Of a stretch of DNA of 12,993 bases, positions 1 through 6,911 are shown piece by piece; position 1 is the first letter of the stretch, and each line of letters opens with the position of its first letter. The notes beneath the pieces are model-generated. The model was not told the origin of the DNA, did no database searches, and saw nothing but the letters and a program-made list of their open reading frames with translations. This DNA comes from Xanthobacteraceae bacterium. GTDB taxonomy: Bacteria; Pseudomonadota; Alphaproteobacteria; Rhizobiales; Xanthobacteraceae. The position numbers and the translations under genes were made by a program. The stretch lies in NCBI GenBank assembly GCA_030037185.1, contig JASHRR010000573.1:1-12993 (forward strand). Reading direction: 5' to 3'.

Positions 1-411
1 CTCGCCTGCCAGCCGGCGATCGTAGGGATCGGACTCGGCGGCTCCAAAGACATCTGTTCGGTGCTCGGCAAGCAGGCCGCCTGCCTGCGCGCGGTCGGCG
101 ACCGCAATCCGGACCCGGGCATCGCCGCCATCGAGGAGCAATTTATCGAACTCGGCAACTCGATCGGCATGGGCGCCATGGGCTTCGTCGGCAGCTCCAT
201 GGTCATCGACTGCCACATCGAGGTGGGCTATTGCCACACCGGCGGGATGCCGATGAGCGTGCATATGTTCTGCCTGTCGTCGCGGCGCGCTTGCGCGCGA
301 ATTTTCCGGGACGGCACTGCGGAATTGCGGACCGACCCGATGTGGTTCACCGACTACATGCGGCGATCCACAGTCGAGTGGCAGGTACCGGCAGCGGCCG
401 CAGCGGAGTGA
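1..411 (+). CDS. Class I fumarase / L-tartrate dehydratase-type Fe-S hydro-lyase, alpha subunit (3' end only)
   Basis: The frame is open from the first base, so the gene starts outside the window and only its last 136 codons are here. The family removes water from fumarate/malate, tartrate or similar hydroxy-acids with a [4Fe-4S] cluster. What I see: ACQPAIVGIGLGGSKD at the start, the usual Cys-then-glycine-rich stretch of this family; MGAMGFVGSSMVID; and YCHTGGMPMSVHMFC, the conserved Cys-His-Thr-Gly-Gly near the end. Window residues Cys3 and Cys78 are the probable cluster ligands, by family analogy; the remaining ligand would lie upstream. The stop is followed 4 bp later by the beta subunit, whose GGAG ribosome site lies inside the end of this gene, so the two are co-translated. 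The subunits are separate, as in TtdA/TtdB, rather than fused as in FumA. The sequence does not decide the substrate (tartrate, fumarate or another acid). Confidence 0.9.
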   Translation, partial: LACQPAIVGIGLGGSKDICSVLGKQAACLRAVGDRNPDPGIAAIEEQFIELGNSIGMGAMGFVGSSMVIDCHIEVGYCHTGGMPMSVHMFCLSSRRACARIFRDGTAELRTDPMWFTDYMRRSTVEWQVPAAAAAE

Positions 412-415
412 AGAA

Positions 416-1084
416 ATGAGCGAAATCCTCACCGCGCATCTTGATCTTCCGGCCACGACGTCCGACCTGCGCAAGCTCGCGATCGGCACCGTCGTGTATC
501 TTACGGGGCGCGTGTTCACGGCCCGCGAGCGCGTCTATCAGCACGCGATCGACGACGGCGCGGGCATGCCGGCCGGCAAACAGACGCTCGGCGCCGCCAA
601 TTTCCACTGCTCGCCGGCGGCGGCCGTCAGGCCCGACGGCACCTATGCAGTCAGCGCGGTCACGGCGACCGCGTCGTTCCGCTTCGCCAAGTGGCTCGGC
701 GATTGGTTCCGGATCAGCGGTTGCAACATCATCATCGGCAAGGGCGGCATGACCTCAAATGTCTACCGCGCGCATTTCGTCCCGCATGGGGCGATCTATC
801 TGACCACCGTCGGCTACGGCACCGGCGCCCTCCTGGGCCGCGGCATCAGGCGCGTTGCTGACGTGTACTGGCTCAGGGAGCTGGGAATTGCTCAGGCCGT
901 GTGGGTGCTCGATGTCGAAAAATTCGGTCCGTTCATCGTCGAGAGCGATCTTGACGGCAACAGCCTGTTCGAACACGAAAACGCCAAGATCACCGCTGGG
1001 CTCCACCAACTCTACGAAGGCACGCGGCCCGCGACGATGCGGCGATTCGGCGAGACGGATGACAAAACGCAGGAGGTGATCTGA
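416..1084 (+). CDS. Class I fumarase / L-tartrate dehydratase-type hydro-lyase, beta subunit
   Basis: This 222-residue protein is the C-terminal partner of the Fe-S hydro-lyase and has the usual length for a separate beta subunit. It begins at ATG 416, with GGAG at 405-408 spaced 7 bases. Family features are VVYLTGRVFTARERV near residue 27 (the LTG...TARD-type motif), a Phe-His in NFHCSP at 62-67 where relatives have FHAGP, and the strongly conserved IIIGKGGM at 105-112. The end carries LGIAQAVWVLDVEKFGPFIVESD, matching the 'ELGMPESLWV..VKEFGPLIV' region of TtdB. With the alpha subunit it should form a cytoplasmic heteromeric dehydratase. No dedicated transporter or regulator is adjacent. An optimal ribosome site, AGGAGGTGATC, overlaps its last codons and serves a downstream frame of only 12 codons. 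Family assignment is firm; substrate is unknown. Confidence 0.92.
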   Translation: MSEILTAHLDLPATTSDLRKLAIGTVVYLTGRVFTARERVYQHAIDDGAGMPAGKQTLGAANFHCSPAAAVRPDGTYAVSAVTATASFRFAKWLGDWFRISGCNIIIGKGGMTSNVYRAHFVPHGAIYLTTVGYGTGALLGRGIRRVADVYWLRELGIAQAVWVLDVEKFGPFIVESDLDGNSLFEHENAKITAGLHQLYEGTRPATMRRFGETDDKTQEVI

Positions 1085-1124
1085 AATGCTGGCGAGAACT
1101 TCGGCCCAACCGTTGCCGCTCTGA
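1071..1124 (+). pseudogene. Stub of a lost third operon gene: optimal ribosome site and 12-codon frame
   Basis: AGGAGGTGATC at 1071-1081 is a full-length complement of the 16S rRNA 3' end, placed over the end of the beta-subunit gene. It sits 4 bases before ATG 1086 (TGA, one A, then ATG). The frame that follows reads MLARTSAQPLPL and stops at TGA 1122-1124. A site this good, at this operon position, normally starts a real gene. I infer that the third gene was truncated by a deletion or frameshift just after its start; no continuation is recognisable in any frame downstream. The alternative is a genuine 12-residue leader or mini-protein. Confidence 0.4.
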
Positions 1125-1744
1125 GCGCGTTGCCTTGCGGAGGGCCTCCGAGAGTTCGCGTCCGTCACGCACCAACGAAAAAATGGAGGAGAACTTTCCG
1201 TTACCAGCCGCGTTTGCTCATCAAGGCAGGAACTTCCGAACAGGTGGCGCAATTGCCCGTTCCGCCTGACCAGTGCCTGGGGTGGTATCGACGGCTTCTC
1301 CGCTCCCGACGCACCGGAACAGCCGGCCTTGATAAGTCGCATCGTCGCATGACACGAGCCCGACGCCAGCAGGGCTTGGCGGTCGGATCGATGTGCCGAC
1401 AGTCTGATCTGATGTGCTGTGATCCATTCGCCGTCGCATGGTGCGGCCGAAACCACATTTGGCCCGCAGGACCTTCGATAGCGGCCGTGGGATACAATCG
1501 AGGACCAAACCGGGCCAATAAGGGGCGTTCCAGAGGAGGGCGACACCTCGATAGAGCCCTGACAGGTTTTTGGCTGCTGACTCACCACAGCTGTGATAAA
1601 TCACATTGGTCGGGGATTTGCCGCTCCTTCATGATTTGGCAATGTTCCTGAAAGGTCCTGATAGCCATAAGCACGCATGTCGAAAAGCTAAAGCCGTTCC
1701 GGCTCGTTTTGCGTTGCGTAAAAGTCATCGGGGGCGGTCGTGCT
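1125..1744. other. About 620 bp with no supportable gene
   Basis: Open frames exist on both strands here, as expected in GC-rich DNA. Their translations are rich in Arg, Ser, Cys and Trp, lack any motif I recognise and overlap one another. One - strand frame even runs back into the beta-subunit gene. I read the stretch as intergenic or decayed sequence between the hydro-lyase operon and the acyltransferase chimera. It contains the palindrome at 1586-1605, listed separately. No transposase motif or clear terminal inverted repeats were found by eye. Confidence 0.5.
1586..1605. promoter_or_regulatory. Overlapping palindromes, possible operator
   Basis: CACAGCTGTG (1586-1595) is a perfect 10-bp palindrome. 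It overlaps TGTGATAAATCACA (1592-1605), which has perfect 6-bp arms around AA. The site is in non-coding DNA 140 bp before the chimeric acyltransferase gene. The second palindrome resembles CRP/FNR-type half sites (TGTGA/TCACA), but the spacer is 4 bp rather than the 6 bp of CRP sites, and the TTGAT-N4-ATCAA form of FNR/FixK sites is absent. A GntR- or FNR-like regulator could use it, but nothing nearby says which. Confidence 0.3.
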
Positions 1745-3388
1745 ATGCTGCGTCTAATTGCTGATCACGCCGCCCGTAATCCTGCCGCAGTCGCCCTGTT
1801 GGCGCCCGGCGGCTCATCCCTGACGTATGCGCGGCTGTGCGCTGAAATCAAGGAGCAGGCCCAAATTCTTGGTGCCACTGGCCTTGGCAAGGAGGATCGG
1901 GCAGCGCTTCTCCTGCCTGATGGACCGGAGGGAGCGCTCGGTTTTCTCGCGACTTCTCCGGTCTGCGTTTGTGCGCCTCTCAATCCCATGTGCACGGCAA
2001 GCGAACTCGATACTGCCCGTTCCCATCTCAAGCCTAAGGCGTTGATCGCTTGGCCCGACCTTGATGGCGAAAGGCGTGCTGTGGCCGCCAAGCATGGAAC
2101 AAGGGTGATCACGGCGGCTCCGTCGTTAGAGCGCGAGGCAGGAGTCTTCGCTGACGTCTTGCCGCAAGCAAATGACGTTGCTCTTCTTTTGCATCGCTCA
2201 GCGACGACATCGCAACCGAAGTTGGTCCCGACTGCCGCACCCTCGACAGGGACGCCATGGGGGGCGCGACGTACCGACGTCGACGCACTGCGGATTCTGA
2301 TTTGCGCCGCCATCATCTTGTCGCACGCGTTGCTGATCTTTGGCGCTGACCCGAACTATCACCTCAAAAGTGCGGTCCCCTCATGGAGCGCATCGTTCGT
2401 GTTTGATTTTGTGCGGGTAAGCTCGGTGTCGCTGTTCTTCGTGATTGCGGGTTGGTCGGCCGTGGCGTCGTTGCGCAGGCGCAGCTTCAGTCAATTTGTC
2501 CTGGAGCGGGTGACGCGCCTGGTCGTGCCGCTGTTCGTCGGAATGGCGCTGTTCGGCTCCATCATCAAATATGTCGAATTGAGCCATGGAATCGACATGG
2601 GACTACGGGGATTGCGGCATATCGAGCCGCTGAACGAAAGTTTCTTTAAATTCTTTCCTCACAATTTGACCCTACTCAGGCAGATTACCTGGTCGCATCT
2701 TTGGTTCCTGGCTTATCTGTTCCTGTATACGGTCTTTCTGTTGCCGCTGTTGGCGCGGCTTGCGCGCTGCGCTCCTCGCGCGGTCGAACCGGCGGCGCTG
2801 ACGGTCTATCTCCCCGCTGTTCCGATGGCCTTACTTCTGGTCGCAACCAACGGTTACTGGCCGTTCCTGCCGAACCTCATCACCGACTGGCCGAATTGTT
2901 CCTTTTACGCGCTGTGCTTTGTGATCGGCGCTGGGATAGCGGTGTGGCCCGGCTTCGAGGAACGTCTGAACAAGGAGGCGCCACGTCTATTCGTGTTTAT
3001 GCTGTTGGCTTTTGCGGGGATGACCTACAACGGCGAGTCCGCAGCCGGACGCCTGTTCGTTGCGCTGACCGCGTGGGGCGGCATCGGGGCTGGGTTTGGC
3101 TTCGCATCTCGTCTCAAACCAGTCGCGACGCCGGCTCTTAGCTATCTGACCGAGGCGACGATGCCGGTTTTCATCGTGCACCATGCCCCGCTCCTGCTGC
3201 TCGGCGTTCTGTTGCTGCCGATGGCGCTGCCGGTGTGGCTCAAGATCGTGTTGATCTGGATAGTGGCCACGGTGATTTCGCTCGCGGCCTATCATTGGCT
3301 GATCCGACCTTGGCCACTGGTGCGCTGGTCAATGGGAATGGCCAGCAACCCGGCGATCACCCGCAGCGTAAATCGAGCCTGCGTGTAA
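1745..3388 (+). CDS. Chimera: partial AMP-binding (adenylation) domain fused to acyltransferase-3 / MdoC-like membrane domain
   Basis: From ATG 1745 the protein has 547 residues; an upstream in-frame TTG at 1709 would add 12. Residues 1-165 match the first third of an ANL-superfamily acyl-CoA synthetase/adenylation domain: LIADHAARNP, a LTYARL segment, and NDVALLLHRSATTSQPK at 143-159. That last is the phosphate-binding A3 motif, with the usual S/T-G-T-T changed to S-A-T-T. The rest of an adenylation domain (A4-A10, about 350 residues) is absent. From about residue 178 (DVDALRILICAAIILSHALL, with conserved His194) to 530 it is a multi-pass inner-membrane acyltransferase-3 / OpgC-MdoC-like protein with roughly ten hydrophobic segments and a late VHHAP (His479, His480). 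Such proteins O-acylate glycans or lipids using acyl-CoA. The adenylation part cannot be catalytically complete. The ribosome site before ATG 1745 is poor (GGGGGCGG at 1730-1737). I infer an in-frame deletion in a larger fusion protein, or a repurposed N-domain. Confidence 0.8.
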   Translation: MLRLIADHAARNPAAVALLAPGGSSLTYARLCAEIKEQAQILGATGLGKEDRAALLLPDGPEGALGFLATSPVCVCAPLNPMCTASELDTARSHLKPKALIAWPDLDGERRAVAAKHGTRVITAAPSLEREAGVFADVLPQANDVALLLHRSATTSQPKLVPTAAPSTGTPWGARRTDVDALRILICAAIILSHALLIFGADPNYHLKSAVPSWSASFVFDFVRVSSVSLFFVIAGWSAVASLRRRSFSQFVLERVTRLVVPLFVGMALFGSIIKYVELSHGIDMGLRGLRHIEPLNESFFKFFPHNLTLLRQITWSHLWFLAYLFLYTVFLLPLLARLARCAPRAVEPAALTVYLPAVPMALLLVATNGYWPFLPNLITDWPNCSFYALCFVIGAGIAVWPGFEERLNKEAPRLFVFMLLAFAGMTYNGESAAGRLFVALTAWGGIGAGFGFASRLKPVATPALSYLTEATMPVFIVHHAPLLLLGVLLLPMALPVWLKIVLIWIVATVISLAAYHWLIRPWPLVRWSMGMASNPAITRSVNRACV

Positions 3389-3428
3389 CGCGCGCTGTTG
3401 TCGTGCGGCACCGTCACGCGACCGAACG

Positions 3429-3451
3429 TGCCGAGAAGGCGTGCCTCGGCA
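3429..3451. terminator. Hairpin between convergent genes, possible terminator
   Basis: TGCCGAG at 3429-3435 and CTCGGCA at 3445-3451 form a perfect 7-bp stem with a 9-base loop, 41 bp after the acyltransferase stop. The gap here (3389-3590) separates two convergent genes, where a bidirectional terminator is expected. No T-run follows on either strand, so it is not a classical intrinsic terminator. Nothing else is recognisable in the gap. Confidence 0.3.
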
Positions 3452-3590
3452 TCTGAAGCGCGACGCTCGCGCGCAGGGAGTGCTGCGCGCCGAGCCGCAG
3501 CCCGAGCGAGCGTGATACGGTGTCGGAACCATTCGGCGGGCCGGGGTGCTGGCGATCCGCTCCCGTCGCGCGAGAAGTCGCGGGCCGGTA

Positions 3591-4424
3591 TCACTTCCGC
3601 TTATTGAAATATCGCAGGTCCGGCGGCAGTTGGCCTTTGTGTTGCGGCATCAAGAGGCCGTCTGCGCTGAGCATGTAGTCATCGTTCCCGATCACGACGT
3701 GATTGTTCTCGGCGCAAGCCTCTTCGGTCCAATTCGGCTGCGGATCGGCGGCCCGACGGTAGTTCTTGATCACCATCCAGGGACGCGTCAACGCGTGGTC
3801 GAACACCGTGATCTCGTCATGGGCGACATCGGGATCACTCTTGTCGAGGTAAATGCGTTCCTTAATGACGCTCTCATTGTCGTTGTGCAACGGAATCCCC
3901 GTGCCGTCGTAGGTACGCGGACCTTTGAAGCCGCGGGTCTCGGCCTCGAGAACGTCGTAATGGCCGTCTCCTTTAGTGCTGATCCATTTGCCGATAGAAT
4001 AGCCGAGGTAGGACGGCTCAAGGTCCTTGGGCCACTCGCGCCCGTCGGTGAAAATGCGCCGGTCATCGAGAATATGATCGATCAAAAGGTAGGTGGTTTG
4101 CGGCGTCACGACAATTTCCATCGGGCCGTACACATTGGCGACGCGCGGCATGCCGGGTGAGAGGCATTTGTAAGTCACGGTAGTGCCTTGTCCGCCCGCG
4201 GCCTGGTCTTTGAGGTTCGCCTCGTAGATCGCCTGGTATTCCGGTGTCAGCGGTGCCTGTTGTGCGTTCGGAGGCTTGGTAGGATCCCATCTGCCAGGGC
4301 CGCCGATCGGACGCCACTGGCCTTCGAAATTCGGATAAGCCGCATCGTCCCATGCGCGAGCGCCGGGCATTAGAACGCACAGCGTCGTGATGAAAGTCAT
4401 TGCTGCGATCGAGCTTCGGAACAT
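3591..4424 (-). CDS. Secreted protein of unrecognised family, copy A (paralogue of the upstream gene)
   Basis: This 277-residue protein starts at the ATG on 4424, with GGGGA about 8 bases upstream. It begins with a signal peptide (MFRSSIAAM, a hydrophobic core, then GARA before WDD at about residue 25), so it is probably periplasmic or released. I do not recognise the family or a catalytic motif. It is collinear along its whole length with the next gene: shared landmarks are WRPIGGP, APLTPEYQA, LKDQAAGGQG, PGMPR, FTDGR, GYSIGKWI, RGFKGPRTYD, DHALTRPW, YMLSADG and PPDLRYF. Outside the signal peptide the only cysteines are C87 and C237, both matched in the paralogue, so a disulfide is plausible. 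Residues 149-160 (STKGDGHYDVLE) align with an EF-hand-like calcium loop in the paralogue, but Ser and Lys replace the first two acidic ligands. It lies 70 bp downstream of the paralogue on the same strand, probably co-transcribed. Confidence 0.85.
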   Translation of the reverse strand: MFRSSIAAMTFITTLCVLMPGARAWDDAAYPNFEGQWRPIGGPGRWDPTKPPNAQQAPLTPEYQAIYEANLKDQAAGGQGTTVTYKCLSPGMPRVANVYGPMEIVVTPQTTYLLIDHILDDRRIFTDGREWPKDLEPSYLGYSIGKWISTKGDGHYDVLEAETRGFKGPRTYDGTGIPLHNDNESVIKERIYLDKSDPDVAHDEITVFDHALTRPWMVIKNYRRAADPQPNWTEEACAENNHVVIGNDDYMLSADGLLMPQHKGQLPPDLRYFNKRK

Positions 4425-4494
4425 TGCGTTGTCCCCACAATGGCAGGTTGTCCAAGGTGACGCGACATGGGCGACGCCGTGATCAAGGCTATCG

Positions 4495-5340
4495 TCACCT
4501 CGCGGGCTGCTTGAAGTATCGCAAATCCGGCGGCGGTTGGTCTTTCTTGGTCGGCATCAGATAGCCGTCCGCGCTCAGCATGTAGTTCTGCTTGCCTATT
4601 TCAACGTGATTGTTGTCCTCGTAACAATTGACCTCGCGCCAATTCGGATGCCGATCCAGTTCGCGGCGATAGTTCTTCATCACCGTCCACGGACGTGTCA
4701 ACGCGTGGTCGATCACGGTGACTTCATCGTGGAACACGTCAGGATCGGACTTATCAACGTAAATCCGCTCCTTGACGATGGTCTCATTGTCTTCGTGCAG
4801 CGGAATGCCGCTGGTGTCGTAGGTGCGTGGCCCCCTGAAGCCGCGCGTCTCGACTTCCAGCAGATCATAGTGTCCGTCGCCATCGATATCGATCCACTTG
4901 CCGATGGAATATCCATGGAACGTCGGCTCGATCTCGTCGGGCCAATCGCGTCCATCCGTAAAGACACGGCGGTTATCGTGAATGTGTTGAACCAGAATGT
5001 GGGTGGTGCGCGGCGTGATGACCACCTCAATCTGGCCGTAGCCGTTGGTGATCCGCGGCATGCCCGGATCGAGGCAGGTATAGGTCAGGTCGAGACCCTG
5101 GCCGCCCGCGGCCTGATCCTTCAGGTTAGCCTCGAACAGGGCTTGATACTCGGGTGTCAACGGCGCCTGTTGTCCCGGGCCCCAAGGCTTGCTGCCGTCG
5201 AACCGCATCGGGCCGCCGATCGGACGCCACTGGCCTTTGAAATCAGGATACTTCGTTTCGTCCCACGCCTGACAATCGGCAATCGACAAGCACATCGCCG
5301 CCAGCGCCGCGATTGCACCGATCGAGCTTCGCCAAAGCAT
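4495..5340 (-). CDS. Secreted protein of unrecognised family, copy B, with EF-hand-like calcium loop
   Basis: This 281-residue protein starts at the ATG on 5340. AAGGAG at 5348-5353, 7 bases upstream, and an immediate signal peptide (MLWRSSIGAIAALAAMC..., cleavage near ADCQA before WDE) fix this start, although the frame stays open another 285 codons upstream. It is a full-length paralogue of the following gene. Residues 151-162, DIDGDGHYDLLE, fit the 12-residue EF-hand/dockerin-type calcium loop exactly (Asp at 1, 3, 5 and 9, Gly at 6, Glu at 12), with the coding bases at 4855-4890. C89 and C239 match the paralogue's pair; C23 is extra, and the residues before it do not make a proper lipobox. 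Function is unknown: the compact, Asp/Trp/Tyr-rich sequence suggests an extracytoplasmic all-beta fold, but that is a guess. A promoter candidate lies about 150 bp upstream. Confidence 0.87.
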   Translation of the reverse strand: MLWRSSIGAIAALAAMCLSIADCQAWDETKYPDFKGQWRPIGGPMRFDGSKPWGPGQQAPLTPEYQALFEANLKDQAAGGQGLDLTYTCLDPGMPRITNGYGQIEVVITPRTTHILVQHIHDNRRVFTDGRDWPDEIEPTFHGYSIGKWIDIDGDGHYDLLEVETRGFRGPRTYDTSGIPLHEDNETIVKERIYVDKSDPDVFHDEVTVIDHALTRPWTVMKNYRRELDRHPNWREVNCYEDNNHVEIGKQNYMLSADGYLMPTKKDQPPPDLRYFKQPAR

Positions 5341-5457
5341 CGTTGTTCTCCTTGCGGTATGACCAGGGCAGGCGAACCAGGAGGGACCTTTACCGTCGGC
5401 ACAGCGCTGCCTGTCGCGACACTTAATCTGCGCCTGAGCGGCGCCATAGAAAGTTTG

Positions 5458-5480
5458 AAAAAGCCGGGCACGGCCAGGCT
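5458..5480 (-). terminator. Terminator-like hairpin in the leader of the secreted-protein pair
   Basis: Read on the - strand, AGCCTGGCCGTGCCCGGCT (5480 down to 5462) can fold as 4 bp, one mismatch, then 2 bp with a 5-base loop, and runs straight into TTTTT. It lies only a few bases after the expected transcription start of the candidate promoter at 5494-5521. It could therefore be a 5' leader stem, or the end of some other - strand transcript, rather than a true attenuator. The stem is weak. Confidence 0.22.
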
Positions 5481-5493
5481 GCCTGACAAACTT

Positions 5494-5521
5494 ATTATAC
5501 GCTGTTTTTCCGGACAGGAAA
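5494..5521 (-). promoter_or_regulatory. Candidate promoter with inverted repeat for the secreted-protein pair
   Basis: On the - strand a perfect TATAAT occupies 5499 to 5494. Eight bases further upstream lies TTTCC-GGACA-GGAAA on the + strand (5507-5521), an inverted repeat with 5-bp arms in the spot between -10 and -35 where a repressor would sit. No good -35 hexamer is present at 16-18 bp spacing, so an activator or an alternative sigma factor may be needed. It would give a leader of about 145 nt before ATG 5340. Confidence 0.4.
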
Positions 5522-6898
5522 CCCGGATGCTGGTCAGGGCCGCGGTCCAATGTGAGTCGCGGCTGAGCGCGCAACCTGCCGTCATCGATCACGGCGGCGA
5601 CATCGGCCGCACAGACAGTGAGCCGCGACCGCGACGACCACGACCAAGCTTTCCGTCTCAGCCTCGTGGCGGCCACTGTTGCGGGCGCGACTGCGCTCGC
5701 CCCCATTTCGGCTTCGGCCACAGCGGGGCATCGCGGCCGCCTCGCGCGACTTGGCCCAGCGACGATGGAGGGGACGTGCGACGCGCTGTTGTCGCTGCAA
5801 CTTTCTCGATCCCGGCTCGACGGGCCAACGCACCTCCTCCCGCGGGCCGAACGCCGACCGGCGCGGTTTGAGGCAGCGGACGATCCATCAAGGCGCCATT
5901 TGTGGACCCTGCAACTTAACGCGCGAGCGAATGGCTTTGGGCTCACTTTGAGATCAAATCGGAGGCTGCAGGGTTGCTCGTCCATTGGTCCGCTCCTCCT
6001 GCATGATTCTGCGCCTTGCGTTCGTCCTGAACGACGCGCTCGGGTCGCCGGCTTGTTATCAGGGTCAGCCTGGCTGCCGGTCGAGAACCGCTTCCCGCGC
6101 GCTTGGCAAACGCCGCCGCGTCTTCCGGCCTCTGTCATCGGCCTCAACCTTGCCGGTCCACGCCGCAAACGCCACGTCAGCGGCGATGATCTCAAACGCA
6201 GATGGCCGCATCACCTGGCGCTTCCGTCCGAAAAGGTGCGGGGCCTCATGAGTGAGCCGGTGTTTTGCGGTGCCGGGGCCCTATCGGCGACGCCGCTCAC
6301 GGGACGCCCTGGGCCGCGCCAGATGAGGCCGCCGCGGACTTCAAGCTGCCAGCCACCAAGCTGGCGATATGGCGAATCACCCGCCCGATGGTCATTTTCC
6401 TTTTTTGGAAGGTCACAGCAAGCGCATCGGATAGGAGCCGCGAGAGAAATCGAGGCGCAACTCCGGGCTCTCAAAGACCCAAAAAAGCACCGGTAAAGCC
6501 GCGACGTTCGCAACGTCTCCACTGGTCGCTGCCACGTTTGAAACCCGAGAAAAGCTCAAAACCACAGAACTGTTCAGCCGAGCGATTGGAACCGGACGCG
6601 TGACCCGCAGCCCGGGGTGAGCGATAGCCAAGCGCGGGGCCGGCATCGCCTCAGGCTCTGGGGAGCGGGCTTTGTTGGGCTAGAGGATTGACGGGCGATT
6701 GTGGCGGCGGGCCTTCGCTGCGATAATCGGTCGTTAGCAGGCATTATCAGCCGGCAGACAAAATCGCCGGATGCCGAAATCTCCGGAGGATTACGCGCCG
6801 CCACCCCGGCCATACACGATCGCGGTGATCTGCATCTACTTCCGCCTCGAACGACGAGCACGCCAAGGCTTCGGGGGCGGAATGAAAAACGAAAGTGC
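5522..6898. other. About 1.4 kb with no supportable gene
   Basis: Several overlapping open frames cross this stretch, but none has a ribosome site, a family motif or a composition like the real genes beside it. The most protein-like piece is on the + strand at about 5645-5730: a frame reading AFRLSLVAATVAGATALAPI and then SASA. This looks like a signal peptide with good third-position GC, but the translation after it turns into Arg/Pro/Ser-rich nonsense. It may be the remnant of a secreted-protein gene. The part from 6250 to 6640 is equally unrecognisable. I found no tRNA, terminal inverted repeats or transposase fragment by eye. Confidence 0.5.
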
Positions 6899-6906
6899 GG
6901 AGGAAG
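6899..6906 (+). promoter_or_regulatory. Ribosome binding site deciding the TctC-like start
   Basis: GGAGGAAG at 6899-6906, with the GGAGG core 8 bases before ATG 6912. It selects that ATG over the in-frame ATG at 6882, which would place a charged MKNESAEEDP segment before the signal peptide. Confidence 0.7.
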
Positions 6907-6911
6907 ATCCG

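Noticed and set aside
755..1588. 277-codon open frame on the - strand
   Set aside because: It overlaps the beta-subunit gene, has no family motif and an Arg/Ser/Cys-rich translation; GC-rich antisense frames of this size are common.
1636..1651. TTTGGCAATG... as a sigma-54 promoter
   Set aside because: The GG element is not followed by GC at the required spacing (GA is found instead).
4537..5871. 444-codon open frame on the + strand
   Set aside because: It is antisense to the copy B gene and its upstream region; the translation has no motif and mirrors the codon bias of the real gene.
5341..6195. 285-codon upstream extension of the copy B secreted protein
   Set aside because: The strong AAGGAG site and signal peptide at 5340 define the start; the extension is Arg/Ser-rich and would bury the signal peptide mid-protein.
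5618..6496. 292-codon + strand frame beginning with GTG and a signal-peptide-like segment
   Set aside because: No ribosome site is visible, and after the hydrophobic stretch the translation is low-information Arg/Pro/Ser sequence; kept only as a possible remnant in the findings.
6688..6727. TTGACG ... GATAAT as a promoter for the Bug/TctC gene
   Set aside because: The hexamers are 28 bp apart, far from the 16-18 bp needed.
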